A stretch of 64,000 bases of DNA from Halospeciosus flavus (GTDB taxonomy: Archaea > Halobacteriota > Halobacteria > Halobacteriales > Halobacteriaceae), in contig NZ_CP122312.1 in assembly GCF_029814175.1 (NCBI RefSeq), positions 2,604,001 to 2,668,000 of the forward strand, read 5' to 3'. Below are positions 32,216 through 41,287 of the stretch, in pieces (position 1 is the first letter of the stretch; every line of letters starts with the position of its first letter). A program made the translations under genes and the position numbers. The notes under the pieces are model-generated. The model searched no databases, was not told where the DNA came from, and saw nothing but the letters and a program-made list of their open reading frames with translations.

Positions 32216-33448
32216 ATGCCCCGTGTCCGCCCCCTCCTCGTCGCCCTCCTCACCCTCTCGCTCGTGGTCGCGGCGGCCGGCCCGTCGGTGCTGGCGGCGA
32301 CCGGGACCGCCGCCGAGAGTTCGGCCCCCGGTCCGCTCATCTCGCCCGACGACCAGACGCCGAACGTCCTGGGCGTCGAGACCGAACGCGCCGGGTTCGG
32401 GTCGCCCAACCTCTCGGTCACGCGGACCCTCCGGATGCAACAGAGTTCGGTCACCCGTGAACTCACTCGCCGGACGCTCGAACGCCGACTCGCGGTCGCG
32501 CCGAACGAGAGCGTCCGCGAGCAGGTCCTCCTGAACGCCACGGCCCGCCTCGACGACCGGTCGGCGACACTTCGCGCCGAGGCCGAGACGGCGAAGCAGG
32601 CGTTCCGGCGCGGAGAGCTGACTGCGACGCAGTACGCGGCGCGACTGGCCACCGTCCACTCCCGTGCGACCGACCTCCTCGCGCTCACGACGTTCGTGAG
32701 TCGGCAGGCCGAGGAGCCGACGGTGACACGGCGGGCCGCCCGCATCCGTGCGTCCTTGGTGCTCCTCACCGGTCCGGTCCGGTCGTCCGTCGCCGAGCGG
32801 GTCCGCGGTCGGGCGGCCGACGTGCGCGTCTACGCCGGTGTCGGTGAATCCGGCACCGCGCTGGCGACGGTCTCGGGCGGCGAGTACGTCCGCGCGGCCA
32901 GCAGGCCGGCCTTCCTCGTGCCGTCGCAACCGGGTATCCCGGACGGACTCGCGATGCTCGACTACGCCCGGCAACTCTACCCCTGGGCGATGAACAACTC
33001 GGACAACTTCGGGGCGAACGCACAACTCCTCTCGCCCTACGCGTACCAGATCGACATCCACCACAGACAGGGCCGGACCGTGAGCTACGTCGGGAGTACC
33101 GGCGGGGTCTTCCACGAGGAACAACGGCTCCGACTGTCGCGGCTCCCGGTCGAACGCGACTTCGCCGTCACGACGAACAACACCACGCTCGCCGTCGACC
33201 GGACGTACGCCGGCGGCCCGCTCTACGTCAACGTGACGAACGCGACGGGTGCGCCCCTCGACGCCGAGATTACGGTGGCGAACGAGACGGTCGGTCGGAC
33301 GGGTGCCGACGGCCACCTCTGGACGCTCAGTCCCGCCGGCACGTACGTCGTCACGGCACAGGTCGACGGCGTCCGCGTCAACACCACCGTCTCGGCCACC
33401 GACCCCGCGGCGAGTCTCGGAGCGCGGACGTCGGCGGCCGAACCCTGA
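32216..33448 (+). CDS. Secreted haloarchaeal protein with helical and beta domains
   Basis: 410 residues. The signal peptide is RPLLVALLTLSLVVAAAGPSVLA, with cleavage around A28. Residues 60-200 are a long helical region (REQVLLNATARLDDRSATLRAEAETAKQAF), followed by a beta-rich C-terminal half with many N-x-S/T sites (NNTTLAV, NVTNATG, NETVG) typical of a surface glycoprotein; the last part resembles a carboxypeptidase-regulatory-like beta sandwich (DAEITVANETVGRTGADGHLW). No membrane anchor is seen. It starts 120 bases from the divergent membrane regulator, and may be its target or ligand. The family is seen in haloarchaea and not functionally assigned (I believe DUF7094/7096). Confidence 0.8.
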   Translation: MPRVRPLLVALLTLSLVVAAAGPSVLAATGTAAESSAPGPLISPDDQTPNVLGVETERAGFGSPNLSVTRTLRMQQSSVTRELTRRTLERRLAVAPNESVREQVLLNATARLDDRSATLRAEAETAKQAFRRGELTATQYAARLATVHSRATDLLALTTFVSRQAEEPTVTRRAARIRASLVLLTGPVRSSVAERVRGRAADVRVYAGVGESGTALATVSGGEYVRAASRPAFLVPSQPGIPDGLAMLDYARQLYPWAMNNSDNFGANAQLLSPYAYQIDIHHRQGRTVSYVGSTGGVFHEEQRLRLSRLPVERDFAVTTNNTTLAVDRTYAGGPLYVNVTNATGAPLDAEITVANETVGRTGADGHLWTLSPAGTYVVTAQVDGVRVNTTVSATDPAASLGARTSAAEP

Positions 33449-33475
33449 AGTAGGAAGACGCGCCCAGACTGGGCG

Positions 33476-33949
33476 ATGGACACGGACTCCCGTGCTCTCG
33501 CACCCGCCGTCGGAGTGGTCGTCCTCGTCGGTGTGACGGTGCTCCTGGCCGCGACCGTCGGGTCGTTCGCGCTGGCCGCGTCCCCGACGCCGAGCACCGC
33601 CACACCGGTCGCGCTCTCGATGACCGTCACCGGAGACGGGACCGTCGTCCTCGAACACGGTCCCGGCCCACCGCTCGACGTTCGCGACCTCCGTATCCGG
33701 GTTCGGGTCGACGGCGAGGCCCTGCGCCACCAACCGCCGGTACCGTTCTTCGCGGCGCGTGGATTCGTCTCCGGACCGACGGGCCCGTTCAACGTCGCGG
33801 CCGACTCGACGTGGGCGGTCGGCGAGCGGGCCACCTTCCGAATCGCGGGGTCGAACCGCCCGTCCGTCGCAGTCGGTGACCGGGTCGTCGTCCACGTCGT
33901 CGAGCGAACGGGGCGGACGTACGTCCTCGAAGCCGTCGTGGAGCAGTAG
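33476..33949 (+). CDS. Type IV pilin-like protein
   Basis: 157 residues. The N-terminus has the archaeal pilin arrangement: charged start MDTDSRA, then LAPAVGVVVLVGVTVLLAATVGSFAL as the hydrophobic helix, with a processing site expected before the hydrophobic segment, between S/R/A residues. The rest is a beta-rich head (VALSMTVTGDGTVVLEHG, LRIRVRVDGEALRH). Such proteins are assembled into pili after cleavage by PibD. It follows the secreted protein gene by 27 bases on the same strand and may share its transcript. Confidence 0.88.
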   Translation: MDTDSRALAPAVGVVVLVGVTVLLAATVGSFALAASPTPSTATPVALSMTVTGDGTVVLEHGPGPPLDVRDLRIRVRVDGEALRHQPPVPFFAARGFVSGPTGPFNVAADSTWAVGERATFRIAGSNRPSVAVGDRVVVHVVERTGRTYVLEAVVEQ

Positions 33950-34015
33950 CGGCCGTCGCCGGTCGGGTCGGTCGTTGGTTGGTCGTCAGGCGGTCGTCAG
34001 GGCGGTCGTCGGGTG

Positions 34016-34636
34016 CTACTCGGGGACGCGTGCGAGGCTGACGATGGCGCGGGGGCTACCGGGACTCGCCTGGAGCACGCGGTGTTCGACGTCGTCGAAG
34101 CCGGCCTCGCGGAACATCCGGTCGGCCTCCTCCTCGTCGTAGAACAGCATGATGGCGTCGGCGACCTTCTGGAAGAGCGAGGATTTCGGGTAGTCCGGGC
34201 CGACGACGAGGACCTTCCCGCCGGGTTCGACGACGCGGCGGAACTCTTCGAGCGCGTCGACGGGGTTCGGCCAGTACTCGATGGACCCCGAGGACCAGAC
34301 GGCGTCGAAGGCGTCGTCGCGGAAGGGGAGACGCTCCGCGTCGCCCATCGTGAACGAGACGGGGTCGTGTTTCCCGAGTTTGTCGAAGGCCTTCTCGAGT
34401 TGGTGGGGACTCTGGTCGAGTCCGACGACGTCGTCGGTGTAGCGGAGCAGTCCCTCGGTCCCGAAGCCGGTCCCACAGCCCACGTCGACGACCCGGTCGT
34501 CGGCGTCGAGGTCGAGCATCTCCAGGGCCTCGTCGCGCATCGCCTCGTTCCAGATGAACGGGTTCACCCGGTCGTACACCTTCGAGAGGTACTTGTAGAA
34601 GAGGCGTGCACGCGACTTGTCTTCGAGGACTCCCAT
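34016..34636 (-). CDS. Class I SAM-dependent methyltransferase, possibly acting on a quinone
   Basis: 206 residues. SAM-binding motif I is VVDVGCGTGFGTEGLL (near 49-64), motif II FDAVWSSGSIEYWPNPV, motif III VEPGGKVLVVGPD. The N-terminus YKYLSKVYDRVNPFIWNEAMR resembles the UbiE/menaquinone methyltransferase opening (x-x-L-x-x-x-Y-D-x-x-N). Some haloarchaeal homologues are assigned to quinone ring methylation and lie next to the ATP synthase operon as here, but this is a family inference, not shown. It is divergent from atpH across a 130-base region. Confidence 0.85.
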   Translation of the reverse strand: MGVLEDKSRARLFYKYLSKVYDRVNPFIWNEAMRDEALEMLDLDADDRVVDVGCGTGFGTEGLLRYTDDVVGLDQSPHQLEKAFDKLGKHDPVSFTMGDAERLPFRDDAFDAVWSSGSIEYWPNPVDALEEFRRVVEPGGKVLVVGPDYPKSSLFQKVADAIMLFYDEEEADRMFREAGFDDVEHRVLQASPGSPRAIVSLARVPE

Positions 34637-34734
34637 TTTCGGGTTTGTAGGTGGGGAGTCAGTGAAAACGTCTTCGTCGTCGGCCGCCGAGCGGGCGCGA
34701 TGGACCCCGAGCCGTCCGTAACTTTCGCAACTAC

Positions 34735-34741
34735 CTTATAG
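34735..34741 (+). promoter_or_regulatory. TATA box of the ATP synthase operon
   Basis: CTTATAG is centred 29 bases before the first ATG (34767), so transcription starts at or within a few bases of the start codon (leaderless or nearly so). The stretch CTTTCGCAACTACC upstream is the likely BRE region. It is the only strong promoter-like element seen before the nine genes. Confidence 0.6.
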
Positions 34742-34766
34742 CCGCTAGTTCAAGGACCCGACGTTA

Positions 34767-35099
34767 ATGCCGAGGCCAGAGGTGCTCGAACAGATCAAGG
34801 AGGCCGAGCAGGACGCCGACGACATCGTGGCGGACGCTCGGGAGGAGTACCAACAACGGCTCTCGGAGGCGCGCAAGCGTGCAGACGAGATTCGGCAGGA
34901 AGCCGAGGAGGAGGCGCGACAGCTCAAAGACGAGCGTCTCTCCGAGGCCCGCGAAGAAATCGCCGAAGAGCGTGAGCGTATCCTCGAGGAGGGCCAGAAC
35001 GAACGAGACGCGTTGACGGAGACGGCCGAAGAGAACGTCGACGAGGCCGTCGACTACGCGTTGGAGCGGTTCAAGGAGGCGGTACATGCTCAGACCTGA
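34767..35099 (+). CDS. atpH: A-type ATP synthase subunit H (peripheral stalk)
   Basis: 110 residues, almost wholly a coiled coil with right-handed hendecad-like repeats of Ala, Glu and Arg (EQIKEAEQDADDIVADAREEY, RKRADEIRQEAEEEARQLKDE). It forms the peripheral stalk with subunit E, holding the catalytic head against the membrane part. First gene of the operon. Its last codons contain GGAGG (about 35074-35078), a ribosome-binding site for atpI, whose ATG overlaps this gene by 14 bases. Confidence 0.92.
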   Translation: MPRPEVLEQIKEAEQDADDIVADAREEYQQRLSEARKRADEIRQEAEEEARQLKDERLSEAREEIAEERERILEEGQNERDALTETAEENVDEAVDYALERFKEAVHAQT

Positions 35100-37272
35100 G
35101 CAGATGAGCAAGGTGTCCGTCGCGGGCACCAAATCCGTCGTCCGAGACGTCATCGACGTCGCCCACGAGCAGAACCTGCTCCACCTCACCGACTACCAGG
35201 GTGAGTACGAGGGGTTCGACACCGGGTCGCCCCTCGGCGGTGCCGAGGAGGCCGCCGACAAACTCGTGACGGCGCGTTCGCTCATCTCCATCCTCGGCGT
35301 CACCGAGGAGGACGCGGGTCCCTCGCGTATCGTCACCGAGGAGGCACTCGAAGACGAGTTCGAGGAGGTCCGCCAGGAAGTCAACGAACTCGACGACCGC
35401 CGCGACGAACTCGAGAGCGAACTCCAGTCGATCGAGGAGCGCATCGCCGCGCTCGAACCGTTCGTCGACCTCGGAATCGACCTCGACCTGCTGTCGGGCT
35501 ACGACGCGCTCGAAGTCGCGGTCGGTCAGGGCGACGCCGACGCCATCGAAGACGCACTCGAGAGTGCCGAGGGCGTCGAGGCGTTCGACGTCCGCACGGG
35601 CGGCGACACCGTCGCGGTGTTCGTCTACCCCTCCGGTGAGACGGACGGGACGCTCGACGAGGCGCTCGTCGGCGTCGAGTTCACTCGCTTCGACGTTCCG
35701 GACGCCGAGGGGTCGCCCGAGGAGTACGTCCAGGAACTCGAACAGGAGCGGGAGACGCTCCAGTCGAAACTCGAAGCGGTCGAGAACGACCTCGAGACGC
35801 TTCGTCTCGAACACGGTGGCTTCCTCCTCGCCGTCGAGGAGGAACTCGACGTCGAGGTCCAGAAGGCCGAAGCGCCGCTCTCCTTCGCGACGACGGAACA
35901 CGCCTTCTTCGCGGAGGGCTGGATCCCGACGAAGGACTACGAACAGTTCCGCTCGGCGCTCGTCAACCGTATCGGCGACCGTATCGAGGTCGAAGAGGTC
36001 GAACGGGCCGAGTACGACCTCGAGGAGCGCGAGTCGGTCTCGCCTGGACTGACGCAGGGAAGCACGGACGGCGAGGTCGTCACGGACGGTGGCGCGGGAA
36101 CCGACGCCGACGGTTCCCGAGCCTCGTCGGAGCTCCGCTCGGACGGTGGTCACGCCGACGAGAAGGAGATCGACCACCCGCCGGTCGTCCAGGACAACCC
36201 CGGTCCGGTCAAGCCGTTCGAGATGCTCGTCCGGACCATCAACCGGCCGAGCTACTACGACCTGGACCCGACCATCGTGCTGTTCCTGACGTTCCCGATC
36301 TTCTACGGCTTCATGATCGGGGACATCGGGTACGGCCTGCTGTACACCGGTCTCGGTTACTGGATCTACAGCTCCTTCGAGTCGGACGCCATCGCGAGTC
36401 TCGGTGGGGTCGGCGTCATCGCCGGGCTCACCACCATCGTGTTCGGGTTGCTGTACGCCGAAGCGTTCGGCTTCCACCTCCCGTACACGCCGGTCATGCA
36501 CAAGGGGCTCCAGCCCGCCGAAGTCGAGTGGGCCCAGCTCTGGCTGGTCCTCTCGCTGGCGGCCGCGCTCGTCCACCTGACGGCCGGTTACGCCTTCGAC
36601 TTCGTGAAACAGCTCTCGCACGGCGTGAAGGACGCGGTCCTCGAGAGTGGCTCGTGGGTCGTCCTCATGTTCGGCGTCTGGATGTGGGTGTTCAGTCGTC
36701 ACGCCGCCGGCGGGAAGCCCGAACTGCTGTTCAAGGTCCTCGACGGCCACCCCATCGCGCTCGGGTTCAACGGGTTCCCGGTCGCCGTCGGCTACGTGGG
36801 CCTCGCACTGCTGGTCGTCGGTTTCGTCCTCCTCGTCGCCGGGGAGGGCTTCATCGGCGCGGTGGAGAGTCTGAACGTGCTCACGCACGTCCTCTCCTAC
36901 ACGCGTCTCGCCGCAGTCATGCTCGCGAAGGGTGGGATGGCGTTCGTCGTCAACCTGCTCTTCTTCGGTGCCTACACCTACCACGGTGAGTTCCACTTCA
37001 TGACCGGCACCACTGCAGAACAGGTCCTCCACCACCATCCCGAAGCGACCATCATGTTCGGTGGTCTCGTCCACGGTGGGGTCGCCGCCATCCTCGGCGG
37101 CCTCCTCATTCTGGTCATCGGACACGTCTTAGTGCTCGCGCTCGGCATCACCAGCGCCGGTCTACAGGCCATTCGCCTGGAGTACGTCGAGTTCTTTGGG
37201 AAGTTTTATGAAGGCGGTGGGAAGAAGTACGAACCGTTCGGACACGACCGATCCTACACCACTCAAGACTAA
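35086..37272 (+). CDS. atpI: A-type ATP synthase subunit I (a), membrane stator
   Basis: 728 residues. The N-terminal cytosolic part (1-390) carries two coiled-coil hairpins (EDEFEEVRQEVNELDDRRDELES by region and SPEEYVQELEQERETLQSKLE) and a haloarchaeal acidic insert (TDGEVVTDGGAGTDADGSRA, about 325-345). The C-terminal part has eight membrane helices; the helix VLSYTRLAAVMLAKGGMAFVV holds the conserved Arg that faces the rotor ring. It conducts protons through half-channels with subunit K. The start ATG lies inside atpH; the short MLRPEQMSKVSVAG opening is the family form. Confidence 0.94.
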   Translation: MLRPEQMSKVSVAGTKSVVRDVIDVAHEQNLLHLTDYQGEYEGFDTGSPLGGAEEAADKLVTARSLISILGVTEEDAGPSRIVTEEALEDEFEEVRQEVNELDDRRDELESELQSIEERIAALEPFVDLGIDLDLLSGYDALEVAVGQGDADAIEDALESAEGVEAFDVRTGGDTVAVFVYPSGETDGTLDEALVGVEFTRFDVPDAEGSPEEYVQELEQERETLQSKLEAVENDLETLRLEHGGFLLAVEEELDVEVQKAEAPLSFATTEHAFFAEGWIPTKDYEQFRSALVNRIGDRIEVEEVERAEYDLEERESVSPGLTQGSTDGEVVTDGGAGTDADGSRASSELRSDGGHADEKEIDHPPVVQDNPGPVKPFEMLVRTINRPSYYDLDPTIVLFLTFPIFYGFMIGDIGYGLLYTGLGYWIYSSFESDAIASLGGVGVIAGLTTIVFGLLYAEAFGFHLPYTPVMHKGLQPAEVEWAQLWLVLSLAAALVHLTAGYAFDFVKQLSHGVKDAVLESGSWVVLMFGVWMWVFSRHAAGGKPELLFKVLDGHPIALGFNGFPVAVGYVGLALLVVGFVLLVAGEGFIGAVESLNVLTHVLSYTRLAAVMLAKGGMAFVVNLLFFGAYTYHGEFHFMTGTTAEQVLHHHPEATIMFGGLVHGGVAAILGGLLILVIGHVLVLALGITSAGLQAIRLEYVEFFGKFYEGGGKKYEPFGHDRSYTTQD

Positions 37273-37278
37273 TTAGCC

Positions 37279-37542
37279 ATGATTGAATTCGTCACTGCGT
37301 TCGTCAGCACTCTCGCACTGATCGCTCAGCAAACCGGCGGCGTCGCCGTCCCCCCGGACACGGGCGCCGCTATCGGCGTCGGTCTCGCCGCACTCGGAGC
37401 GGGCGTCGCGGAAGGTGGCATCGGTGCCGCCGCCGTCGGCGCGATCGCCGAGGACGAGGAGTTCTTCGGTATCGGTCTCCTCTTCACCGTCATCCCGGAG
37501 ACGCTCGTCATCCTCGCACTCGTCGTCATCTTCATCGTCTAA
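37279..37542 (+). CDS. atpK: A-type ATP synthase subunit K (rotor ring)
   Basis: 87 residues, two membrane helices. The N-terminal helix is short (MIEFVTAFVSTLALIA), then GAAIGVGLAALGAGVAEGGIGAAAVGAIAEDEEFFGIGLLFTVIPETLVILALVVIFIV (by region 29-87), in which the Gly-rich first helix and the Glu in FTVIPETLVILALV, the proton-carrying carboxylate, can be seen. The product is an 8-kDa-type proteolipid without duplication, as usual in haloarchaea. Starts 6 bases after atpI. Confidence 0.94.
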   Translation: MIEFVTAFVSTLALIAQQTGGVAVPPDTGAAIGVGLAALGAGVAEGGIGAAAVGAIAEDEEFFGIGLLFTVIPETLVILALVVIFIV

Positions 37543-37546
37543 ACCG

Positions 37547-38143
37547 ATGAGTCTGGAAACGGTCGTCGAAGAGATTCGAGACGAAGCCCGCTCCCAGGCG
37601 GAGGAGATCCACGAGGAGGCCGAGCAGGAGGCCGACCGGATCGTCGAGGAGGCCGAGCAGGAGGCCGACGAGATCATCCAGGAAGCCGAACGCGAAGTCG
37701 AACGCGAGATCTCCCAGGAGCGAGAGCAGAAGCTCTCGAGCGCCAAACTGGAGGCCAAACACGAGCGGATGGAGGCACGCCGCGAGGCGATCGCCCAGGC
37801 TCGTGAGCAGGTCGAGGAGCGTATCGCGGACCTCTCCGGCGACGAACGCCGCGAGCTCACCCGCGAACTCCTCGAGGACGCCCTCGCCGAGTTCGACGAA
37901 GGCGAGGAACTCGCCGTCCACTACGCACCGGGCGACGAGGACCTCATCGAGGACCTCCTTTCGGACTACGACGGCGTGCACGTCGCCGGGGAGTACGACT
38001 GTCTCGGCGGCGTCGTCGTCGAGAGCGAGGAGTCGCGTGTCCGCGTGAAGAACACGTTCGACTCCGTCCTCGACGACGTCTGGGAGGACGAATTGAAGCA
38101 GATCAGTAATCGGCTGTTCGACGAAGGCGACGAGGAAGAATGA
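37547..38143 (+). CDS. atpE: A-type ATP synthase subunit E (peripheral stalk)
   Basis: 198 residues from ATG 37547; the longer frame overlaps atpK and is rejected. The N-terminal 95 residues are a helix of alternating Glu-Ala repeats (EEIHEEAEQEADRIVEEAEQE and EADEIIQEAEREVEREI), and the C-terminal globular domain (110-198) contains LLSDYDGVHVAGEYDCLGGVVVESEES and VRVKNTFDSVLDDVWEDEL, typical of subunit E. It pairs with subunit H. The internal repeat of GAGGAGGCCGAGCAGGAGGCCG-like DNA (37611-37665) is a direct result of the protein repeat. Confidence 0.93.
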   Translation: MSLETVVEEIRDEARSQAEEIHEEAEQEADRIVEEAEQEADEIIQEAEREVEREISQEREQKLSSAKLEAKHERMEARREAIAQAREQVEERIADLSGDERRELTRELLEDALAEFDEGEELAVHYAPGDEDLIEDLLSDYDGVHVAGEYDCLGGVVVESEESRVRVKNTFDSVLDDVWEDELKQISNRLFDEGDEEE

Positions 38144-39198
38144 ACGTGATCAGCCGCGACGCGTCGAACTACGCGTACGTCAACGCGCGGGTGAAGTCGC
38201 GGCGAGCCGACCTTTTCGAGGAAGAGGACTACCGCAAGTTGATGCGGATGGGGCCGGGCGAGATCGCCCGCTTCATGGAAGAGAGTGAGTACGAAGAGGA
38301 GATCAACGCACTCGGGTCCCGTTACTCGGGCGTCGACCTCATCGAGTACGCGCTCAACCAGAACCTCGCGAAGCACTTCGACTCGCTGCTGCAGTGGTCG
38401 CAGGGTCGGCTCTACGACCTCATCTCGCGCTACCTGCGAAAGTTCGACGCTTGGAACGTCAAGACCGCGATTCGCGGTGCGTACACGCACAGCGACGTCG
38501 AAACGATCGACACCGACTTCATCCGCGCCGGCGAGTTCGACGACTCGTTCCTCACCCGTCTCGAAGAGGCGGGCGAGGTCGAAGCCGTCGTCGACCTGCT
38601 CGAGGACACCATCTTCGGGCCGGCGCTGGCGGACGCGTACGACGAGTTCGAGGAGACCGGGACGCTCGTCCCGCTCGAGAACGCCGTCGACCGAACGTTC
38701 TACGACGAACTCCTCTCGGGCATCGGCGCCGCCTCGGAGAGCGGCACCCGGGAGTTCGTGAAGTTCCTCCAGGCGGAGATCGACTTCCGGAACGTCCGGA
38801 ACGCACTCCGACTCGCGCGGAGCGGGTCGGACCTCGACCCGACGGAGTACTTCATCGAGGGTGGTCGACTCTTCTCGGCCTCCGAACTCTCGAACCTCGT
38901 CGGGAACCTCGACGAACTCGTCGCACGCATCGAGTCGAGTCACTACGGGGACGAACTCTCGGAGGCGCTCGAAGAACTCGAGGACGCCGACAGTCTCATC
39001 CAGTTCGAGCACGCCCTCGACGCGGCGTTGCTCTCCTACTCCGACCACCTCTCGAAGGTGTTCCCGCTGTCGGTCTGTCCCGTCCTCGGCTACGTCCTCG
39101 CGAAGGAGCGGGAGGTCGACAACATCCGCGCCATCGCGCGTGGCCGTGAAGTCGGTCTCACCGAGGAAGACATCGAGGAGGAACTCGTCGTACTATGA
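38140..39198 (+). CDS. atpC: A-type ATP synthase subunit C
   Basis: 352 residues. The start overlaps the atpE stop by four bases (ATGA). The all-helical protein (NYAYVNARVKSRRADLFEEEDYRKLMRM as opening; LEEAGEVEAVVDLLEDTIFGPALADAYDEF by region 137-165) is the funnel-like adaptor linking the central stalk to the proteolipid ring. It ends [38 protein letters not shown] by region 315-352, the usual C-terminal helices of the family. Confidence 0.93.
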   Translation: MNVISRDASNYAYVNARVKSRRADLFEEEDYRKLMRMGPGEIARFMEESEYEEEINALGSRYSGVDLIEYALNQNLAKHFDSLLQWSQGRLYDLISRYLRKFDAWNVKTAIRGAYTHSDVETIDTDFIRAGEFDDSFLTRLEEAGEVEAVVDLLEDTIFGPALADAYDEFEETGTLVPLENAVDRTFYDELLSGIGAASESGTREFVKFLQAEIDFRNVRNALRLARSGSDLDPTEYFIEGGRLFSASELSNLVGNLDELVARIESSHYGDELSEALEELEDADSLIQFEHALDAALLSYSDHLSKVFPLSVCPVLGYVLAKEREVDNIRAIARGREVGLTEEDIEEELVVL

Positions 39199-39527
39199 GT
39201 CAGGAAATCGCCGTCATCGGTAGTCCCGAGTTCACGACTGGGTTCCGCCTCGCCGGCGTCCGGACGTTCGAGAACGTCCCGGACGACGAGAAGAACGAGG
39301 AACTCGACGACGCCGTCGAACGCGTCATGGCGGACGACGACGTGGGCATCGCCGTGATGCACGCGGACGACCTGGAGTACCTCTCCCGGCAGGTCCGCGA
39401 GACCGTCGAGACCAGCGTGGAACCCACGTTCGTTACCCTCGGGAGCGGAACCGCGGGTAGCGGTGGGCTGCGCGACCAGATCAAACGCGCAATCGGTATC
39501 GACCTGATGGCAGAAGACGAAACTTAG
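39195..39527 (+). CDS. atpF: A-type ATP synthase subunit F
   Basis: 110 residues. Start overlaps the atpC stop by four bases. [23 protein letters not shown] is the CheY-like opening of subunit F, followed by [18 protein letters not shown] and a C-terminal part [17 protein letters not shown] that reaches into the head. Subunit F is part of the central rotor stalk and modulates ATPase activity. Two bases separate it from atpA. Confidence 0.93.
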   Translation: MSQEIAVIGSPEFTTGFRLAGVRTFENVPDDEKNEELDDAVERVMADDDVGIAVMHADDLEYLSRQVRETVETSVEPTFVTLGSGTAGSGGLRDQIKRAIGIDLMAEDET

Positions 39528-39529
39528 AC

Positions 39530-41287
39530 ATGAGTCAGGCACAACAACCCGAGACCCAGGATACGGGCGAAATCGAGAGCGTGAGTGGTCCGGTTGTGAC
39601 CGCCACGGACCTCGACGCGCAGATGAACGACGTCGTCTACGTCGGCGACGAAGGGCTGATGGGCGAGGTCATCGAAATCGAAGGACCGATCACTACGATT
39701 CAGGTGTACGAGGAGACGTCCGCGGTCGCACCCGGGGAACCCGTCGAGAACACGGGCGAACCGCTGACCGTGGACCTCGGCCCCGGCATGCTGGACTCCA
39801 TCTACGACGGCGTCCAGCGTCCCCTCGACGTCCTCGAGGAGGAGATGGGCGCGTTCCTCGACCGTGGTGTCGACGCACCCGGCATCGACCTCGAGAAGAC
39901 GTGGGAGTTCGAACCCACCGTCGAGGTCGGTGACGAGGTCGAACCCGGCGACATCGTCGGGACCGTCGAGGAGACGGTGAGCATCGAGCACAAGGTCCTC
40001 GTCCCCCCGAACTTCGAGGGCGGCGAGGTCGTCGAGGCCAAGTCTGGCGACTACAACGTCGAGCAGACGGTCGTCGAACTCGACAACGGCGAAGAAGTGA
40101 CGATGCACCAGGAGTGGCCGGTCCGCGAGGCCCGACCCACCGTCGACAAGGAGTCGCCGACGGAGCCGCTCATCACCGGCCAGCGCGTCCAGGACGCGCT
40201 CTTCCCGCTCGCGAAGGGTGGGACGGCCGCGATCCCGGGTCCGTTCGGCTCCGGGAAGACCGTCACCCAGCAGCAACTCGCCAAGTGGTCCGACGCGGAC
40301 ATCGTCGTCTACATCGGCTGTGGCGAGCGCGGGAACGAGATGACCGAGGTCATCGAGGACTTCCCCGAACTCGAGGACCCCCAGCGCGGGAACCCGCTGA
40401 TGGCACGGACGACGCTCATCGCGAACACGTCCAACATGCCCGTCGCGGCCCGCGAGTCGTGTATCTACACCGGCATCACCATCGCCGAGTACTACCGCGA
40501 CATGGGCTACGACGTCGCGCTGATGGCCGACTCCACCTCCCGGTGGGCCGAGGCCATGCGCGAGATCTCCTCGCGTCTCGAGGAGATGCCCGGCGAGGAG
40601 GGCTACCCCGCCTACCTCGCCGCCCGTCTCGCACAGTTCTACGAGCGTGCGGGCTACTTCCAGAACCTCAACGGTTCCGAGGGGTCCATCTCCGTCGTCG
40701 GCGCCGTTTCGCCGCCGGGCGGTGACTTCTCCGAACCGGTCACCCAGAACACGCTGCGAATCGTGAAGACGTTCTGGGCGCTGGACGCCGACCTCGCCGA
40801 GCGTCGGCACTTCCCCTCGATCAACTGGAACGAGTCCTACTCGCTGTACAAGGACCAACTCGACGCGTGGTGGGTCGACAACGTCGCCGAAGACTGGCCC
40901 GAGGAGCGCCAGTGGGCGGTCGACGTCCTCGACGAGGAGGACGAACTCCAGGAGATCGTCCAGCTCGTCGGGAAGGACGCCCTCCCAGAGGACCAGCAGC
41001 TCACCCTCGAGGTGGCGCGCTACCTCCGCGAGGCGTTCCTCCAGCAGAACGCGTTCCACGACGTGGACACGTTCAGTGAACCGGAGAAGACCTACCGGAT
41101 GCTGACCGCGATCCACCACTTCAACGACGAGGCGTTCGAGGCGCTCGACGCCGGTGTCCCGGTCGAAGAGATCACCGCCATCGACGCCGCGCCGAAGCTC
41201 AACCGGATCGCCACCCAGGAGGACTGGGAAGAGTACATCGACGAACTCGAAGCAGAGATCACCGAACAGCTCCGGGAGAAGTACTAA
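39530..41287 (+). CDS. atpA: A-type ATP synthase catalytic subunit A
   Basis: 585 residues. Walker A GPFGSGKT at 237-244, catalytic arginine-finger region and [12 protein letters not shown] after it, and the Walker B strand [22 protein letters not shown]. The non-homologous bulge (about 110-200) and the C-terminal helical bundle are complete; no intein interrupts the P-loop. It carries ATP synthesis or hydrolysis at the A/B interfaces. Its stop TAA shares an A with the ATG of atpB. Confidence 0.96.
   Translation: MSQAQQPETQDTGEIESVSGPVVTATDLDAQMNDVVYVGDEGLMGEVIEIEGPITTIQVYEETSAVAPGEPVENTGEPLTVDLGPGMLDSIYDGVQRPLDVLEEEMGAFLDRGVDAPGIDLEKTWEFEPTVEVGDEVEPGDIVGTVEETVSIEHKVLVPPNFEGGEVVEAKSGDYNVEQTVVELDNGEEVTMHQEWPVREARPTVDKESPTEPLITGQRVQDALFPLAKGGTAAIPGPFGSGKTVTQQQLAKWSDADIVVYIGCGERGNEMTEVIEDFPELEDPQRGNPLMARTTLIANTSNMPVAARESCIYTGITIAEYYRDMGYDVALMADSTSRWAEAMREISSRLEEMPGEEGYPAYLAARLAQFYERAGYFQNLNGSEGSISVVGAVSPPGGDFSEPVTQNTLRIVKTFWALDADLAERRHFPSINWNESYSLYKDQLDAWWVDNVAEDWPEERQWAVDVLDEEDELQEIVQLVGKDALPEDQQLTLEVARYLREAFLQQNAFHDVDTFSEPEKTYRMLTAIHHFNDEAFEALDAGVPVEEITAIDAAPKLNRIATQEDWEEYIDELEAEITEQLREKY

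Noticed and set aside
35071-37125. 684-codon minus-strand frame opposite atpI
   Set aside because: Acidic-repeat shadow of atpI; no homology-like motif.
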